Positions 38,952-51,795 of a stretch of 64,000 bases of DNA are shown in pieces; the first letter of the stretch is position 1, and every line of letters starts with the position of its first letter. A program made the position numbers and the translations under genes. A model generated the notes under the pieces. It searched no databases, had not been told where the DNA came from, and worked only from the letters and a program-made list of their open reading frames with translations. Source of the stretch: Anisakis pegreffii (lineage: Eukaryota > Nematoda > Chromadorea > Rhabditida > Anisakidae); NCBI GenBank assembly GCA_035041965.1, contig JAPYMA010003068.1, forward strand, positions 98,374-162,373, read 5' to 3'.

Positions 38952-41900
38952 ATGTTCCTTCCGGTTAGTTCTTCATTTTTAGTTTCATTTTGTTAGGATG
39001 AAATGTGAGAAATTTTAATGGAATGAAATTCTGTTGGAGTAAGACTCATTTGATGATCGTTACATTCGTACGGTAACAGAACACAAATGGAAAAACGAAT
39101 CCTTTAATAAGTTCACAAAAAGAAAATAAATTTACGATACTCGTTTATGACATAAATTTTGATTACCTTTCAGGATCGAAGTGAAACATTAATCCGTTTA
39201 CCGAGTCAGTCGTCATCAAGCGATAATGGCAGTGAAGTAATTTATTGTGTTGTTGCTAACAAAGATCGTACAATATACGCATCTGTCACTTCATCTCGTA
39301 TTTATTTCTGTCTCGCAAACGTAAGAATTATTCTAATTTAAGTAATTCATCGATCGAATAGAATATTAATGAGTATTTTTGTGCATACCACTCTTGAGCT
39401 AAATTTACTTTAGTTATTGATATCCGTTTGAATATATCTCATTTTCGTAAACTTATTGCTTTTAATATTGTTGTATGAATTAATCGTTGTCCAATTCAGC
39501 CACAGTTGTTACTTTGTACATATGCTAGGTCAAGTGAAGATGTAAATGAAAAGGGAGAATACCGTTTACTTTATTGGCGGTATGATTCGTCATCTATTTG
39601 CGTTACGGTAATGTTTATTATTGTTGTTATTATTATTGACATTTATTATTGAGTTGAGTTAAGTAAATGATTGATTTTAACAATTCCACTTAAATGTCAC
39701 TTTAATGAGAACTTCTGATTTAAAGCGAGTTGAATGCTAATACATTAACTTTACTGATTACTAATTAATGATTAGATTGGATAAAATACGTTTATAGAAT
39801 ATGACTGATGAATGTGAAAAATGGAAGAAGATATAGAATAAGAAATGAATTAATAAAGTGAATGAATTGAAGACTTCGAAGAAGTGTCTACTGATCTATC
39901 GAATCGAAATGAATAGCATTGGTAGTAGCGACAAACAATATTATAATCTGATCGAACCTCGTGATCAATCACTTCAACGTTCATCACAAGAATTATTCAT
40001 GAAACACAAAGGAACACGTATTTTAGTATCGCTTTCAGTTGTTGCTCGATTGGATAGTTGCGCGATGTGGTAAAGTCATTTATTTTGTTTGGTTGTTTCT
40101 GATGAGATGCTGCTGCTGAATGATGAACTAAGTGCCTTATTGCAGTGTTGTGCCGATGCGTGATGAGTTGTTCGTGTGTTTACGTGATGGATGGATACAT
40201 CGGATATTGTGGGATGGTGCTGTGCATCACGACTTGTCTCTTCATTTAACTCAGTTGCCATTTGCCGTCGATCAGTTGCAGTCGAAACGTTCGTTCGTTC
40301 GTTTGTGTATTATTTATACCAATAGCCGCTTGCTTACATTATTTGATAGTTGATGTCCAGTTGATGTAATGTATAGTTTGTTTCAGCAGAGTTCATTCAC
40401 GATCGGTCGGTGCATGTGGTTGACGTAGCTTATGCACCTTTAATTGGTGGCTTTTGTGTGGTGCTTTCAAATGGTAAAGCTGCATTGTTGACATCACCGA
40501 GTCCAAGATTTCATCCTAAGGTCGTCATAATCATTGCCATTGTTATTGTTGTTGTGATACTAAACCGAATCAACAATGTACTCATTATGCGTTCTTGTTT
40601 CAGCAGCTTTTAGCTGTATGGGCATTGCAAATGAACGATGCTGTTTGTCTATCAGTCAACCATAAATTTCGACTCATTATTTTCGGCTGTCAAAAGTGGG
40701 TTGTTATCATTATCTTACATTTGATAGTTACTAGCGTTTCAAGTACAGACATTATGCAGTGACCAATGCAGAAATGTTCTCTGGGAAATGAGGGGAATGA
40801 AAATTCAATCAGAGGAGAAGAAATTGATGCAGTAGAAAGGGTTGGATATAAGTGTGTGTCTTGGAATAGTCACTTGTCGGCACACAGTTGCTTGAAGCGT
40901 TCATATAGTGACCACTTCATTTCGCTGGATTTAGTAGGACGATTCCACTCTTCATCCGATTTCACAATGAGATCGGTTATGTGCTCTATCATGTGCTCCT
41001 ACTTTAAAAGTTCTACTAAAAGGAAATAATTCACTGTATCTGTTGAATATCAGCTACAATGTATAGATTGAATTGCAGTGGTGATATCGCTTCTTATCAT
41101 TTGGACGATTCCAATGGATCGCTTACACTCGCCTATCGAACAAGTCTGCTTGTTAAGGATGGACCTGGTGATAACATTTAATCGTATTTCATTATGAATA
41201 TTTCGTTCCGAATGATTTCGTTAACAGATTCTACCTATAAACTATGTGTTGTAATGAATGATGCATTGCAGAGATATTGAATCGTGTCGGGAGTGTGAGT
41301 CACATCGACTGTTTCACACAGGGATCTGCATTCGCTGTCGTTTGGTCGTCAGTGAGTTCGCATCAGAGTGGTAGCACAAATATCCCTAACACCACCACAA
41401 CCATACCACCTATACTGGCCATCTTTAGTCCATTCGGAGCACAGTTGTGGTGCTCATTGGAATCGTCATCTGATCGGTATAACCGGTTTCTATTGCATCT
41501 CACAAATAGTATCTTTTCATTAATAGCGTCGTCTATCCATCAGTCAACTTTCATTCGATAGATTAACACATTGACAATTTACAGTTCGTTTACATTTATA
41601 TACGTCTATCGCTTACGCTTACAGTGCGTCAGTTATGTTCAATTTGTAGCACTGTGCGAGATGTGAATACTGCATATCGATGGGTTGAGTGGGGTCCTGA
41701 AGGTTTCAGTCTGTGGTTAGCATCGGATTCGACACTCTCGATTCTATCCTTAGCACGATGCATTTCAATCTGCAATCCTAACATGGTATATATTTCGCGT
41801 GTGCAGTATTATTGTTATTATGCATGCGTCATGAATGAAATTGAAGGAGAATTCGGAGAGTGTCGTACTGTTGTCGTCGAATCGAGTGTTGTTGAGCCCT

Positions 41901-44900
41901 GCCAAAGAGAAAGAACAATCGGCGTGTGCACCTCATAGTGTCTGGAATATATTTTCAATACCCAACGAATATTTGTCGATGAATTGGCCGATACGAGTGA
42001 GTTGATATCACGGTGATATTGGATGCGAAAGACATTATATTATAGATTTAGTTGAATACGATGACTTGCCATCGCATCATCAAGTTATATTCAGATAGCA
42101 ACTGTGGATGGTGAGAATGTGAAGTGGATCGTTGCGGCAGGTACTCGTGGATTTGTCTATTGCAGTACGACCACTGGAAAATGGAGATTGTTTGGCAACG
42201 AAAGTCAGGTGAGTGTCGATTTGGTTTTGTGTCGTATTTTATTCATTTAATCAGATCATTAAGAGTTTATGCCTCTCTCCTATCACCAATACCACAGATA
42301 TTACATTCCTCGTTCTCTGATATCCTTTCTTCCGCGCAGCCTACGATATTAATGTAGGGAATTATCAGTCTTCATAAAATTGTAATTTCGAGAACTGATT
42401 TGGTGAACACAGAGGTGCGGAGTTCCTATCTCGTATTGCCCAATGATTTTGAGAAGAGGGACTCAAAATAAGGTCTAAAATACACTCCGCTTGATCGACT
42501 GAATATACGTTCAATGACTGTTCAGAGTAGCCGTTTGTATCATAATATTGTACGATAATGTTTCATCTGTTTGGATAGTAGTTATCCATAGTATAAGTGA
42601 AGGTATTGTAAAAAGAGAAGTTGCAGGAAAGAGATATGCTTGTGACTGGTGGATTGGCGATATGGAGAGGTTTTGTGATGGTTGCTTGTTACGATCTGGA
42701 TCGAGACTGTGAACAGCTGCGATTCTATCCGTTGGATCGACAGCTCGACAATCAGTTTTGTAGTAGACACGAGACTGATTCACGAGTATTGATGTTCAGT
42801 GAGAGGTGGTTGATTGCGTTGAGCTGTCGATGTCGTTTGACTCGTTCTTGATTCAGTCACAAATGTATGTATGTATGTGTTGCAGAGATGATAAGGTGAT
42901 AACGTTCGACTTGGATGCACGTATCTTTATCTATTCTCTGCATTTGAAACCACCAACGCGAAATCAGCTGTGCGATCAAGTGCTTGTCGAAAGGTTGCTA
43001 TTTAGTCGATTGTTTCGGAAGGCATCCTGTTTGATTGCCTGAATAATTTATCCACTTATTCATCCACTTCTGTGCTTTGCATTCGTAACTTAATCAGTTT
43101 TGAGATGTGCTGAAATTCGAGTGAATGACCTAGTACCTCATCCAGCATGCGTCGTTTCTATTCAAATCACTTCACTGAATCACCATACTGGTATTCTTTT
43201 ATATTTGATATTGTGTTTCTTTGATCTGTTATTATCACAACTCAATTTCTATCATAATTCAGTGACGTTTCCATTACGCCGTATTCTTGTTTTCGTAATT
43301 ATTGTGAAACAAACGACCATATTCAATTGAAGTGAGCAATACAAAAACGGAATTAAGTGAAAACGAAGTGGTGTGTGATATGAAAGAGATTAAGACTGAG
43401 TAATGATTAAAGATGAAGGTGCAGCGACGTTCTGTGAATCGGTAGATACGGTGTTGATAAACGTGTCGGGTCGATTGATTATGCTGAGTCCAATCAAAAG
43501 AGAGGTCATGAATCCATCTGAAAGTGACGACGAAGCAGACGATAACTTCCAGGTAGTTAGTTGGTTGGTTGGGGCGGTCGAAAGGCTGTTACAATAGAGT
43601 GATATTGAATAAACATAAACTTCAGTTGAATCAACCAATGCTGATAGCGTCTTATGTGGAGCATATTTGGTATCATCTCTCTGAAAAGCGCTCTTCCGAT
43701 TCACATTGCAAACCTCACTTAACGCAGGCGCTTTGGATTTGTTGTGGTGTTAAAGGAATGAGGGTTAGTTCATTATTGTTTCGAGTGTCATTGATATAGT
43801 TTGATGTTGTTGTTGCTGATGTCATATACTACTGTTATATTTGTCTTATTTATAAAATTGATTAGGTATGGATGCCATTATTATTGGAAGGAGCACGTCG
43901 CAATAGCGTAGTTGGTGGAAACTCATTCATAAATAAGCGTATCATGTTGCCGTTCCATCTGGATATTTACCCGATAGGTTGTGTTTAATTTCTTGCATTG
44001 TCAATGGTATTGTTCTATGCATCTCGTTTTGAGTATTGATAGGTGGTCAGAAGTGAGATATTTTGTTGATATTCATCACTGAATAGAACACATTCGATTC
44101 TTCCCGAGATCCATCATAAACGTGCACTCTTCACATCAACATTCACCATCAGTCGTAAATTGCAGTGATCTGCAGCCGTAACTGTTTAGCGTTGGGTGTC
44201 GAGAGCTCACCTACATTTCCTGGTAACAGTGATTCGTCCACTCGTCCTTTATACAACTTACACCGAAATAGTGAGGTCGATTTGTCTTTACCTATTATCG
44301 TTATTCTTGTTGTCTTCGCTCTTATCGCCGTCTTAATGTATAACAAATGAAATTATTTCGAGAATCATGAAAACAATATTTGCATTTTAATCTCAATATG
44401 GAAATGTTTTTCCTATAGCAAAATGAATTGGTGTATTAAATCCACTCGTAATCGTAAGTGAAACAGAGTATTTTAGGTCTTTTTGCATCATTTATTAAGG
44501 CAGTTATTGAAAAGAAATTTGGGTGTATACGCACTGGAGATAGCGGCAACATGCACTCATCTGGCATATTTCGGGCATGTTCTCGAATTGCTTTTGCACA
44601 GTGTTCTTGAACTAGAGGCCACTTCATCTGAGCCGATTCCAGGTTGTTTTCAATGTGTGATTCATTGATGCGTTTTTGTTGAGTTAACGAACATTTGATA
44701 GTAGGTAGTAATAAGATCGGTGAATGTTACACGTTCTCCGAGTGCTGTTAGGGCTTCGAGTTGAAGGGCGAGAAGAACATGTTTTTGTAAGTTTTATGAT
44801 GCAGATTTTTCATCGTCATCCAGACTCACTTCAAATTCTGTTGGCGATTGATGAATGTGATCGGTGTTCGTTTACAGATCCTTTATTGCCTCGAGTGGTG

Positions 44901-47900
44901 GCATTCATACGAGAGTTCTCATTGTTTCTGCAAACGGTAGCACATTGCGCTCGCAAAACAGAGCTGGCATTATGGCCAGCATTATTCGCAGTGACATCAC
45001 ATCCGAAAGAACTGTTCGAAATGTGTATTCGTGAGGAACAACTTGAAACTGCGGCCAGTTTCCTCATCGTTTTGCAGAATATGGAGAGTAGTGCGGCAAG
45101 TCGGGAGGTGGCTCTATTCTCACGTTTGCTCTCATGTCTATCTTGAAGTCGCAAACCGTTCTACTAATCACATTCGACTGCTTTCAGCATGCATCAGTAT
45201 TACTGGAAGAAGCTTTGATGAAACGACAGTGGTTAATCGCACGTGATATAATAAGATTTTTACGTGCTATCCATCCGTCAGATATTGACTATTCCACATC
45301 ACCTTCATTCTCAAGTTCTGTTCCAAATGCGACTACCAATATCAGTTCTTCTTCATCTTCTTCTTCTTCTGCTGCTGCTGCTGCTACTGGATTGTCTTCG
45401 CCCAGGACGTCCACATCGCAATCTCAGAAACATTCATCATCATCCCATCAAAACGTTGGCAATGCGAATGCCACCTCTTCAACATCGAGACGATCAACTG
45501 TCGTTTCGTCATCAAATGACAATGATCAAGCAGATTCTTTTCTTTACACCTATTCTCCCGCAGGTTTATTTTCGACTCAACATCATTATCAGTTCACTCA
45601 CATACCTATAAATCACCTTAATTTACTTGTGTAATGTATTGAAGGAGTAATAAATCGAACCCGGCTATCATCAACATCATACAGTGAATCAGTCACAGTC
45701 AATAACGCAAATACTGGTGCTTCTTCGTCGACTTCAGTTGTTTCAAGAAACGAATCGTCACCAAATGCTATCTGTTCGAACACAACCTCTATGCATAATC
45801 GTCTCGACCAAATTCTTAATCGTCACGCTAAACATTTACTTGAAGACTATAGTATTCGTGATCTTGGTATGTGCTAACTTCTTTTTTAATGCTCTATCTA
45901 TCATTTGAGGGAATATGTTCTTGTGTTGAGTGGTGAATGACATTCGATCTGTGTGAATTTAGGTGCATTCGCAGCATATTTGGATTTTGATTTATTGTCG
46001 TGGTTGTGTGAAGTGAGAAATACAAAACTGATCAGAATCGAAGATTATGGCTTGGCATTGATGCGTTTGCATGCACAATTCAAATGGCCGTATCCGTTGG
46101 TGAGTCAAAGTGTTGTTGATCAGTTGACGAAACGAATCGAGATGATGCGCTCGTCGCAGAGTTGTGCTTCACTGGCCAGTTTGCAATGTTCGTTCGTTTA
46201 TTGTCAGTTTTGATGAATTTTATTGTAGCGTGATCACTAGGTACATTTCACTTGTTCTTACAACCATTTGTAAAACAACCCGTGACTGGACATTTTACCT
46301 GAAAACGTTTTGCCTAACGACAACAGTTTGTCTAAAGACACATTGCCTAACGGGCGATTTTTTAATGGATATTTTACCTGATAGGCAAAACGTCTTGAGG
46401 TGAAATTTCCGTGTATAGTTCAACCAAAACAACCAATTGATTGTCGTTAGATATCAATGAAAATGTCGCTCTTAGTCATACCAATCAGCCAGTAATAATG
46501 CTCAATTGTAGCGTCGTCGACCACAATCAGTAGGTTATCGTCACCGCAAACCGAGAAGCATTTTTCGTTGCCCAGAAATGGCTATGGATCTGGATATGAA
46601 AGCATCGTTGATGAGAACGAAGCAAAAAGCAGTAACAGTCACAGTGCTAATGGTAGCAATAAATTCATCACATCATCCTCATCGTTCTCCAACGGTCGAA
46701 GTGCAAACTGGCATAAGCATACGACTGCCGATAATGTTGAGTCATCGGATAGCACGAATCAAAGTCATTTTTTGATTAGTTTTTGTTTGATTGTTTATTC
46801 TTTCAAATTTTCGTTCGAACGTCAACTTTTGATATGTAAATATTTGGTGTTAGAACAACATTTTGCAATAATTCGTACACGCATCTTTTGCAGTTAATGT
46901 AATTCACGGTTAGCTATGTTCACCGTTTATGTAGCAATGCAAGAAGCGAATTCACTTATCGTTTATTGTTCACATTTCTTTAGTTGTGATTCGTCCCAAT
47001 GGTAATGATGCAGAAGAGCATTTACGACCCTCATCACCAGATTCCCGTTCATTTGATACTGTTTCCAATTCGGGTAGTGACTGGGAAGGTTTGTTTTTAA
47101 TGAGTTATTGTGAATTGAACCGACCAGCGGAAGGTATAGTTTTTAAGCAGATGTTTAAAGGTCTTGAACGAATATGTGGTGAGGCAGCTGCGAGAGGGAC
47201 GCAGGAGAGTGAAGTTGAATTGAAGTTCATGCTCGATCTGATGTATCAAGCTGGGTGCATTGATTGGACACTTTTGGTTAGCTTATCGTTGAATTTATTC
47301 GTATGAAATCTTCGGTTTTGATAAGCGAATAATTATTGTTCTGATAAAATATGATCGATACTATCACTGAACATGGATCGACTTGAGTGTGCTGTTGAGT
47401 TTTATTCGATGTCTAGCGTCCAACTTAGGTAAATGTTTTAATTTCAGTTGTGTTTATTACGTCGAGATTTTACTTTCCTAACGAAACATGTGACGATCGA
47501 ATTTATTGTCAATAAATGTGGTGAGGTCAATGTGGATCGTTTGAAGCTTGCAACTGAGCAATTAGCGCAATGGGCCGAATCAAGCTGGTTCGTAATTTTG
47601 TTGTTCAAGAATTCGTTTGTTTTGCTTTGATAGCATTCGATTGTGATAATGGTGTGATGTTCTGATGGCTTATCGCTTATTTTTTCGTGATGAGTGAACT
47701 GCTCGTGAGTAGTTCGTGAGCTGGAAATATTCATCCTTGTGCAATCAATTTCACTGAAAGAAATGCAGCATTTTGCATTTTGCTAATAATTGTTTCAATA
47801 TTAAATGTCTGTTCATAATCTGAAGTGCGGTGCAGTGCAATGCAATAACGACGTTGATATGTAAACGTTTAGCTTTGGTTATCGTACACTGATCTACGCA

Positions 47901-48599
47901 TTCGAAAAGCATCTTCAATTGCTCTCTCTGCAACTTATCTCTTCGCCGCCAACCACTACAACAAAATCGTTACTGATCGCTTGCGATAATAATAAGAATC
48001 AAGATTCGTTGAAATCAATTCAAACCTCCAATCAATCGCATAAACATGTTAATGCCAACGTCGAATCTCGAAATCCAACTTCTGATCGCATGACGAGTGC
48101 GAATGAACTTGACTTTGTTCATGACACATCCAATAATCCGCACATTCCACTTATGAATGGTAGTGTGATGGATGATCAAACAGATTCTGGTGGGTGCCTT
48201 TCATCCGTCCTGTTGTTATTATTATTGTTGTTGTTGTTATTAATACTATTATCATTCTTACTATTACTGTTATCAAAAATACAAATACAAGAGGCAATTT
48301 CAGGACTGGGATCGTCAACGGTCACTTCTGAAATAGCGATACCAGTATCATTAAGTAAAAGTGCGAGGACAGGCAGGAATATTATGAAAAGTGAAGCAGA
48401 ACGAAACTTAGTGAAGAGATCATTCAATCCACCAATACCAAACAGCAACAGCAATATCAACAGTATCAACGAATACTCTGATCTGAGTTTGAATCTGAAT
48501 AAACCAAGTGATACTTATATGAAAATGAATAGGGTTCATCATGATCATCCTCTCCAAAATGAGATCGATATTGAAAATGATCAATGCCTTATCATGTAG
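38952..48599 (+). CDS. RIC1 homologue, subunit of the RAB6 guanine-nucleotide exchange complex
   Basis: With RGP1, RIC1 activates Rab6 on Golgi membranes for endosome-to-Golgi transport. Exons: 38952-38963, 39174-39320, 39500-39607, 39873-40069, 40146-40288, 40387-40520, 40604-40695, 41079-41167, 41272-41476, 41650-41785, 41847-41996, 42095-42208, 42627-42805, 42886-42993, 43105-43190, 43401-43552, 43626-43763, 43866-43977, 44166-44275, 44477-44642, 44878-45107, 45188-45563, 45645-45866, 45963-46187, 46512-46763, 46984-47276, 47448-47587, 47873-48189, 48304-48599. Phases agree, about 1640 aa (human 1423). Landmarks: [108 protein letters not shown]. Beta-propeller first, RIC1 domain after. A short segment expected between exons 3 and 4 was not found. 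A 12-base micro-exon (about 44420-44431) before 44477 is possible. Confidence 0.92.
42240..42545 (-). repeat. Dispersed repeat R1, copy e (RIC1 intron)
   Basis: Antisense to RIC1, within the intron 42209-42626. Reverse-complemented it gives GAGTCCCTCTTCTCAAAATC, CTGCGCGGAAGAAAGGATAT and AGAGAGGCATAAACTCTTAA. It shares extra sequence at one end with copy f (ATACACTCC../TGCACTCC.. and CCGTTTG..ATATTG), so the full element is nearer 300 bp. Confidence 0.75.
46220..46425. repeat. Repetitive insertion in a RIC1 intron (TTTTACCTG/TTGCCTAACG words)
   Basis: Within the intron 46188-46511. TTTTACCTGA occurs at about 46295 and 46374, TTGCCTAACG at 46311 and 46345, and CAAAACG in both orientations. The right part contains AGGCAAAACGTC, the inverted form of ACGTTTTGCCT on the left. 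This looks like a small palindromic MITE. A TTTTACCTGAATTC fragment recurs near 49564. Confidence 0.5.
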
Positions 48600-49854
48600 T
48601 TATTGCTATAACTTTAATGCTTTAGAGGTTGTAGATGGTTTTCTTTTCTGTGTTTCTTTCAACTCCGTGTTTATCGAAGAAATGTCTAAAGTCATGAATC
48701 TTTTAAAGATTTTTATTATTATTATTATTTAAGGTTTTGTACTACTTGTTGTTGCATTCTTATTGCTGTGTCACTATTATATTTTGCGTTTATTTGTTTG
48801 TTGTATTTTGGTAAGTGGACGATTTGAATGAGCATTAGCGGAAAGCATTGGTGTTGAGCGTTGATTGTAACGTACTCATAAGACTCGTTATCACGATTAT
48901 TCAGTTATCAGTTCTGCTTTCAGGTGGATTAGCAAGTGCACTCTTGCTGAAAGTATTTGTTTATTGCGAACGCAATTCGTTGATCGTTTTAACTCGGTGA
49001 TCAGTTCACCAATTTGTGCTCTAAGCGTATACTCATGACATTTGATTATTAAATTTGATGTGATGCATGCATTCAATGAAATTATCAAAGTCTGTCTCGT
49101 TAATTATACATTGACGTTATTCTCTAATTTATTTGTTTTGTTTTGTTGTTCAGCATTCTGCTATGAGTATCGTTCAAATGAAATGTGCCTTTCCTCATAC
49201 CTGATCGAGTGTTTTGTGTTTCTGTTTCTGATGTATTTTCATTAGCCGAGTTGTCGTCGGAATGATTCATTTCGCATCAATCGTTTTCATTTTATTGTAA
49301 CTGTCGAATGTGATTCTGTATTGTTTGGCATTGTTTTGTATTGTTTGGTCGTATTGTGCTATCGTGATTCCGTGATTATTATTTTTCTTTTTGTAAAGGT
49401 TGTCAGTTGAACGTTGGGAGGCTTAAGGTATTGTAGTTGAGATGTTTGATAGGTCGAAATTATAGAGGAGAGGACGACAGAAGCGTGAGGTTGAGGCGAG
49501 GTTGATCAGGAATCTGATTGGAATTCAACGACAAAACATATTCGGATTTTAGCTATCAGACATTTTACCTGAATTCTGTTGGAGAATCGGCAAATTTCGT
49601 TGGTTTTGATACATCAGGTCACGCAGCGAGTTCTAACATACCATCAGAACCATAAAAACTGCAGTTTTGACGTAAAGGATCTCAAGCCCATGCTTAGGCT
49701 CAGGATTAGGCCTTATTGCATCACAGAATTTCTTGAATCTGGAACTTAAGGTTGAGCCTTGCTCGTGTCACGTGATCTAATGTGTGGTGATCATCGCTTT
49801 CGGGGTAAATTTGCAAAAAAAAGCTTAGTTCTCTTAGCCAGTTGCCAATTGATT
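48600..49854. other. 3' flank of RIC1 and spacer
   Basis: No gene is seen. AT-rich with a (TTA)n run at 48712-48730. 49556-49740 holds repeat fragments (see the words shared with 33740 and 46295). Confidence 0.4.
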
Positions 49855-50040
49855 TCACCGTGGTGATGGTAATCGAACGAAGTTTGAGTTCGATCGGAAA
49901 CCGGTCGAACTGACTTTGTAAGATTTCGGAATTCTGATGAAATTTCAAAAAAAAATTTTGCCGAAATTCGGTCGGGATCATTTTTTGAGATTTGGAAATT
50001 CGTCACTCCAATCGGACTTCAGTCGATTACCATCGCTAGT
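49855..50040. mobile_element. MITE-like TIR element (GTGATGG family), diverged
   Basis: Left end GTGATGGTAATCGAACGAAG, right end CAGTCGATTACCATCGCTAG: inverted with core GATGGTAATCG. Body has GATCGGAAACCGGTCGAAC and GAAATTCGGTCGGGATC. About 185 bp, non-coding. Confidence 0.55.
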
Positions 50041-50867
50041 GCATTGTGTCGACATTGAGAAATTTAATGAGAGGGTTTATTTTTGCTCTAAACTTCAAGT
50101 GTTTTCTGTTGCTTAAACATTATTCCATAAGAACAATAAAAATCTACATGAAAGATTTTGAATGTACATGGTAGTAGTATGTTGTCAGCTAACTTATTTC
50201 GCTGCAGATTTGAAAATGACAATCTAGCCCATTGATAACTTATTACGAAAAATCAACTCATTCTTGAAGAGCTTCTCTGATTATTGCAGTTGTGAACGGT
50301 TTTCAGTTACTACAAGTAACGTTGTTCTATATTGATCATGACATACAGTAAATATACGTTCGCTTAGTTCTTCAAAAAGCCGACAGTGTTTTAGCGTTGA
50401 ATGTTATCACTGGGAAAAGTTAAGTTGTACAAATGATTAGCATTCAGTGTTTCTAGCACACTCCCTTCAATGTTCCAAATGATTCGAATGCAAGTCGAGC
50501 AACGGTCAAACAGCAGGAGAAATTTAAGCGTTATTTTAAAATTTATCTCTATTCGTGCAAAAGTTTTATACTCAGCGTTTCGCCGGTTTTTCTGTTCAAC
50601 TAATATCAGTTTAGAGTGTATGCACGGAACCGGCATCCAGTGTTCCTGTCGTTAATGCTTTACTTGGTGGGACGATAAATACAATGTTAATGGCATGAAA
50701 ATACGTTTATTAGTCTGTTACCAATTAATTTTTTGATTTTCGATAAAAGCTTTCACACTTGCTCTACAGTGTTGAGTCATTGGCATCCACGGTTTTTGAT
50801 CGGTTTTATCGAGTCACGTTGACCGAATAATGCTCTCCCAAGAAGTAGATCCCGATATAATTCGTGT
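50041..50867. other. No recognisable gene
   Basis: Open frames overlap on both strands at 50391-50655 but carry no motif; nothing else is seen. Confidence 0.4.
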
Positions 50868-51425
50868 AGGACATTGGTTCTCGACCTTTTTTCTCACCCA
50901 CAACCTCGGGGAAATTTTAAGATGTCCTCGCACCCCCTACAATAACAGTTAGAATGTCGTCGCACCGGTCACAACATCCACTGCAGTGAGCTTCAGTAGT
51001 GTAGATAAGTTTGTACCATTAGACCATACCATTCAAAAAGCCGGGTGTCACACACCTTTTAGCAGCTGATAACTTAATTGCTCCCCTTTCCTGCAAAGAT
51101 TGAACAAATCATAATAAACACCTAGTTTACACTTAAAATAATTGTAAACTAGGTGTTTTTTTATTAATTTCTTTACTGTTCAACATGTTTCAACATTTGT
51201 TTCAACACTCAAACATATAATGTAAATGTGGCCTCATCATATACATTAAAGTTCACCTTCGCTTTCTTTCCATACATGTATGTATGCGTTGAAGTCCGTC
51301 CTCACATACTTTGATGTTCAAAAAATAAAATCTTATCTCGCGCCTCCTGGAATGAAATATCGTCTCGCGCCTCTTGGAGATGCGAGCACCCCAGTTGAGA
51401 AGCCGTGGCTTAGAAGGTTAGGTAA
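50868..51425. mobile_element. hAT-like non-autonomous element
   Basis: The left end ATTGGTTCTCGACCTTTTTT followed by ACCTCGGGG and repeated CGCACCCC resembles hAT ends (CAGNGGTTCTCAACC). The right end CAGTTGAGAAGCCGTGG is an imperfect inverse. CGCGCCTCCTGG and CGCGCCTCTTGG repeat at 51340 and 51366. No transposase is encoded. A perfect 16-bp hairpin lies inside (51116-51158). Confidence 0.6.
51116..51158. repeat. Perfect 16-bp inverted repeat with 11-base loop
   Basis: AAACACCTAGTTTACA (51116-51131) faces TGTAAACTAGGTGTTT (51143-51158), separated by 11 A/T-rich bases, and a T run follows. It is the only perfect long stem I noticed in the window and lies inside a hAT-like element whose own ends are diverged. 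Confidence 0.9.
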
Positions 51426-51567
51426 ACGTGCTCTTCTTGATAGGAACATGCGATTCTCGACCGCTTTCACCCACAGCTAGTTCATATAAATGAGCTTTGT
51501 TGTGGCCTATATGCTCAAAGTAACCGATTACAGTTCAGTTTCAGGCATTCATATACCCACTCACATA

Positions 51568-51795
51568 TAGTGTTTGTGCGGGAACGGGATCCCAGACGGG
51601 AAGCAATTCCCCGACAGTTTTACTTCCCGACTTTTTGGTCGAGGTTCCCTCCAGCGAATTCTTCCCGACCACGACACTCCGGTCGATTTACTCTCCAATT
51701 TTTTCGTCGAAATCGCCTCCCGGCCAGTTTGCTTCCCGACGGGGAGGATAAGTTCCCTGTGGGATTCCCGACAATTGCAAACCTTTGCACGAAAC
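51568..51795. mobile_element. GC-rich TIR MITE (GTTTGCA/TCCCGAC family)
   Basis: Left end AGTGTTTGTGCGGGAACGGG then GATCCC; right end GGGATTCCCGACAATTGCAA then ACC. The ends are imperfectly inverted. TTCCCGAC recurs many times in between, and CGGCCAGTTTGCTTCCCGAC at 51721 is echoed at 52540. Much richer in GC than its surroundings. Confidence 0.55.

Noticed and set aside
44724..44877. Open frame upstream of RIC1 exon 44878 as coding
   Set aside because: The exon 20/21-type junction joins human-like EPIP to DPLLP directly through the GTTG donor and TTTACAG acceptor, so this stretch is intronic.
46305..46400. Alternating repeated words in the RIC1 intron considered as a CRISPR-like array
   Set aside because: The organism is a eukaryote, the spacing is irregular and the words are inverted at the ends; a MITE is the better reading.
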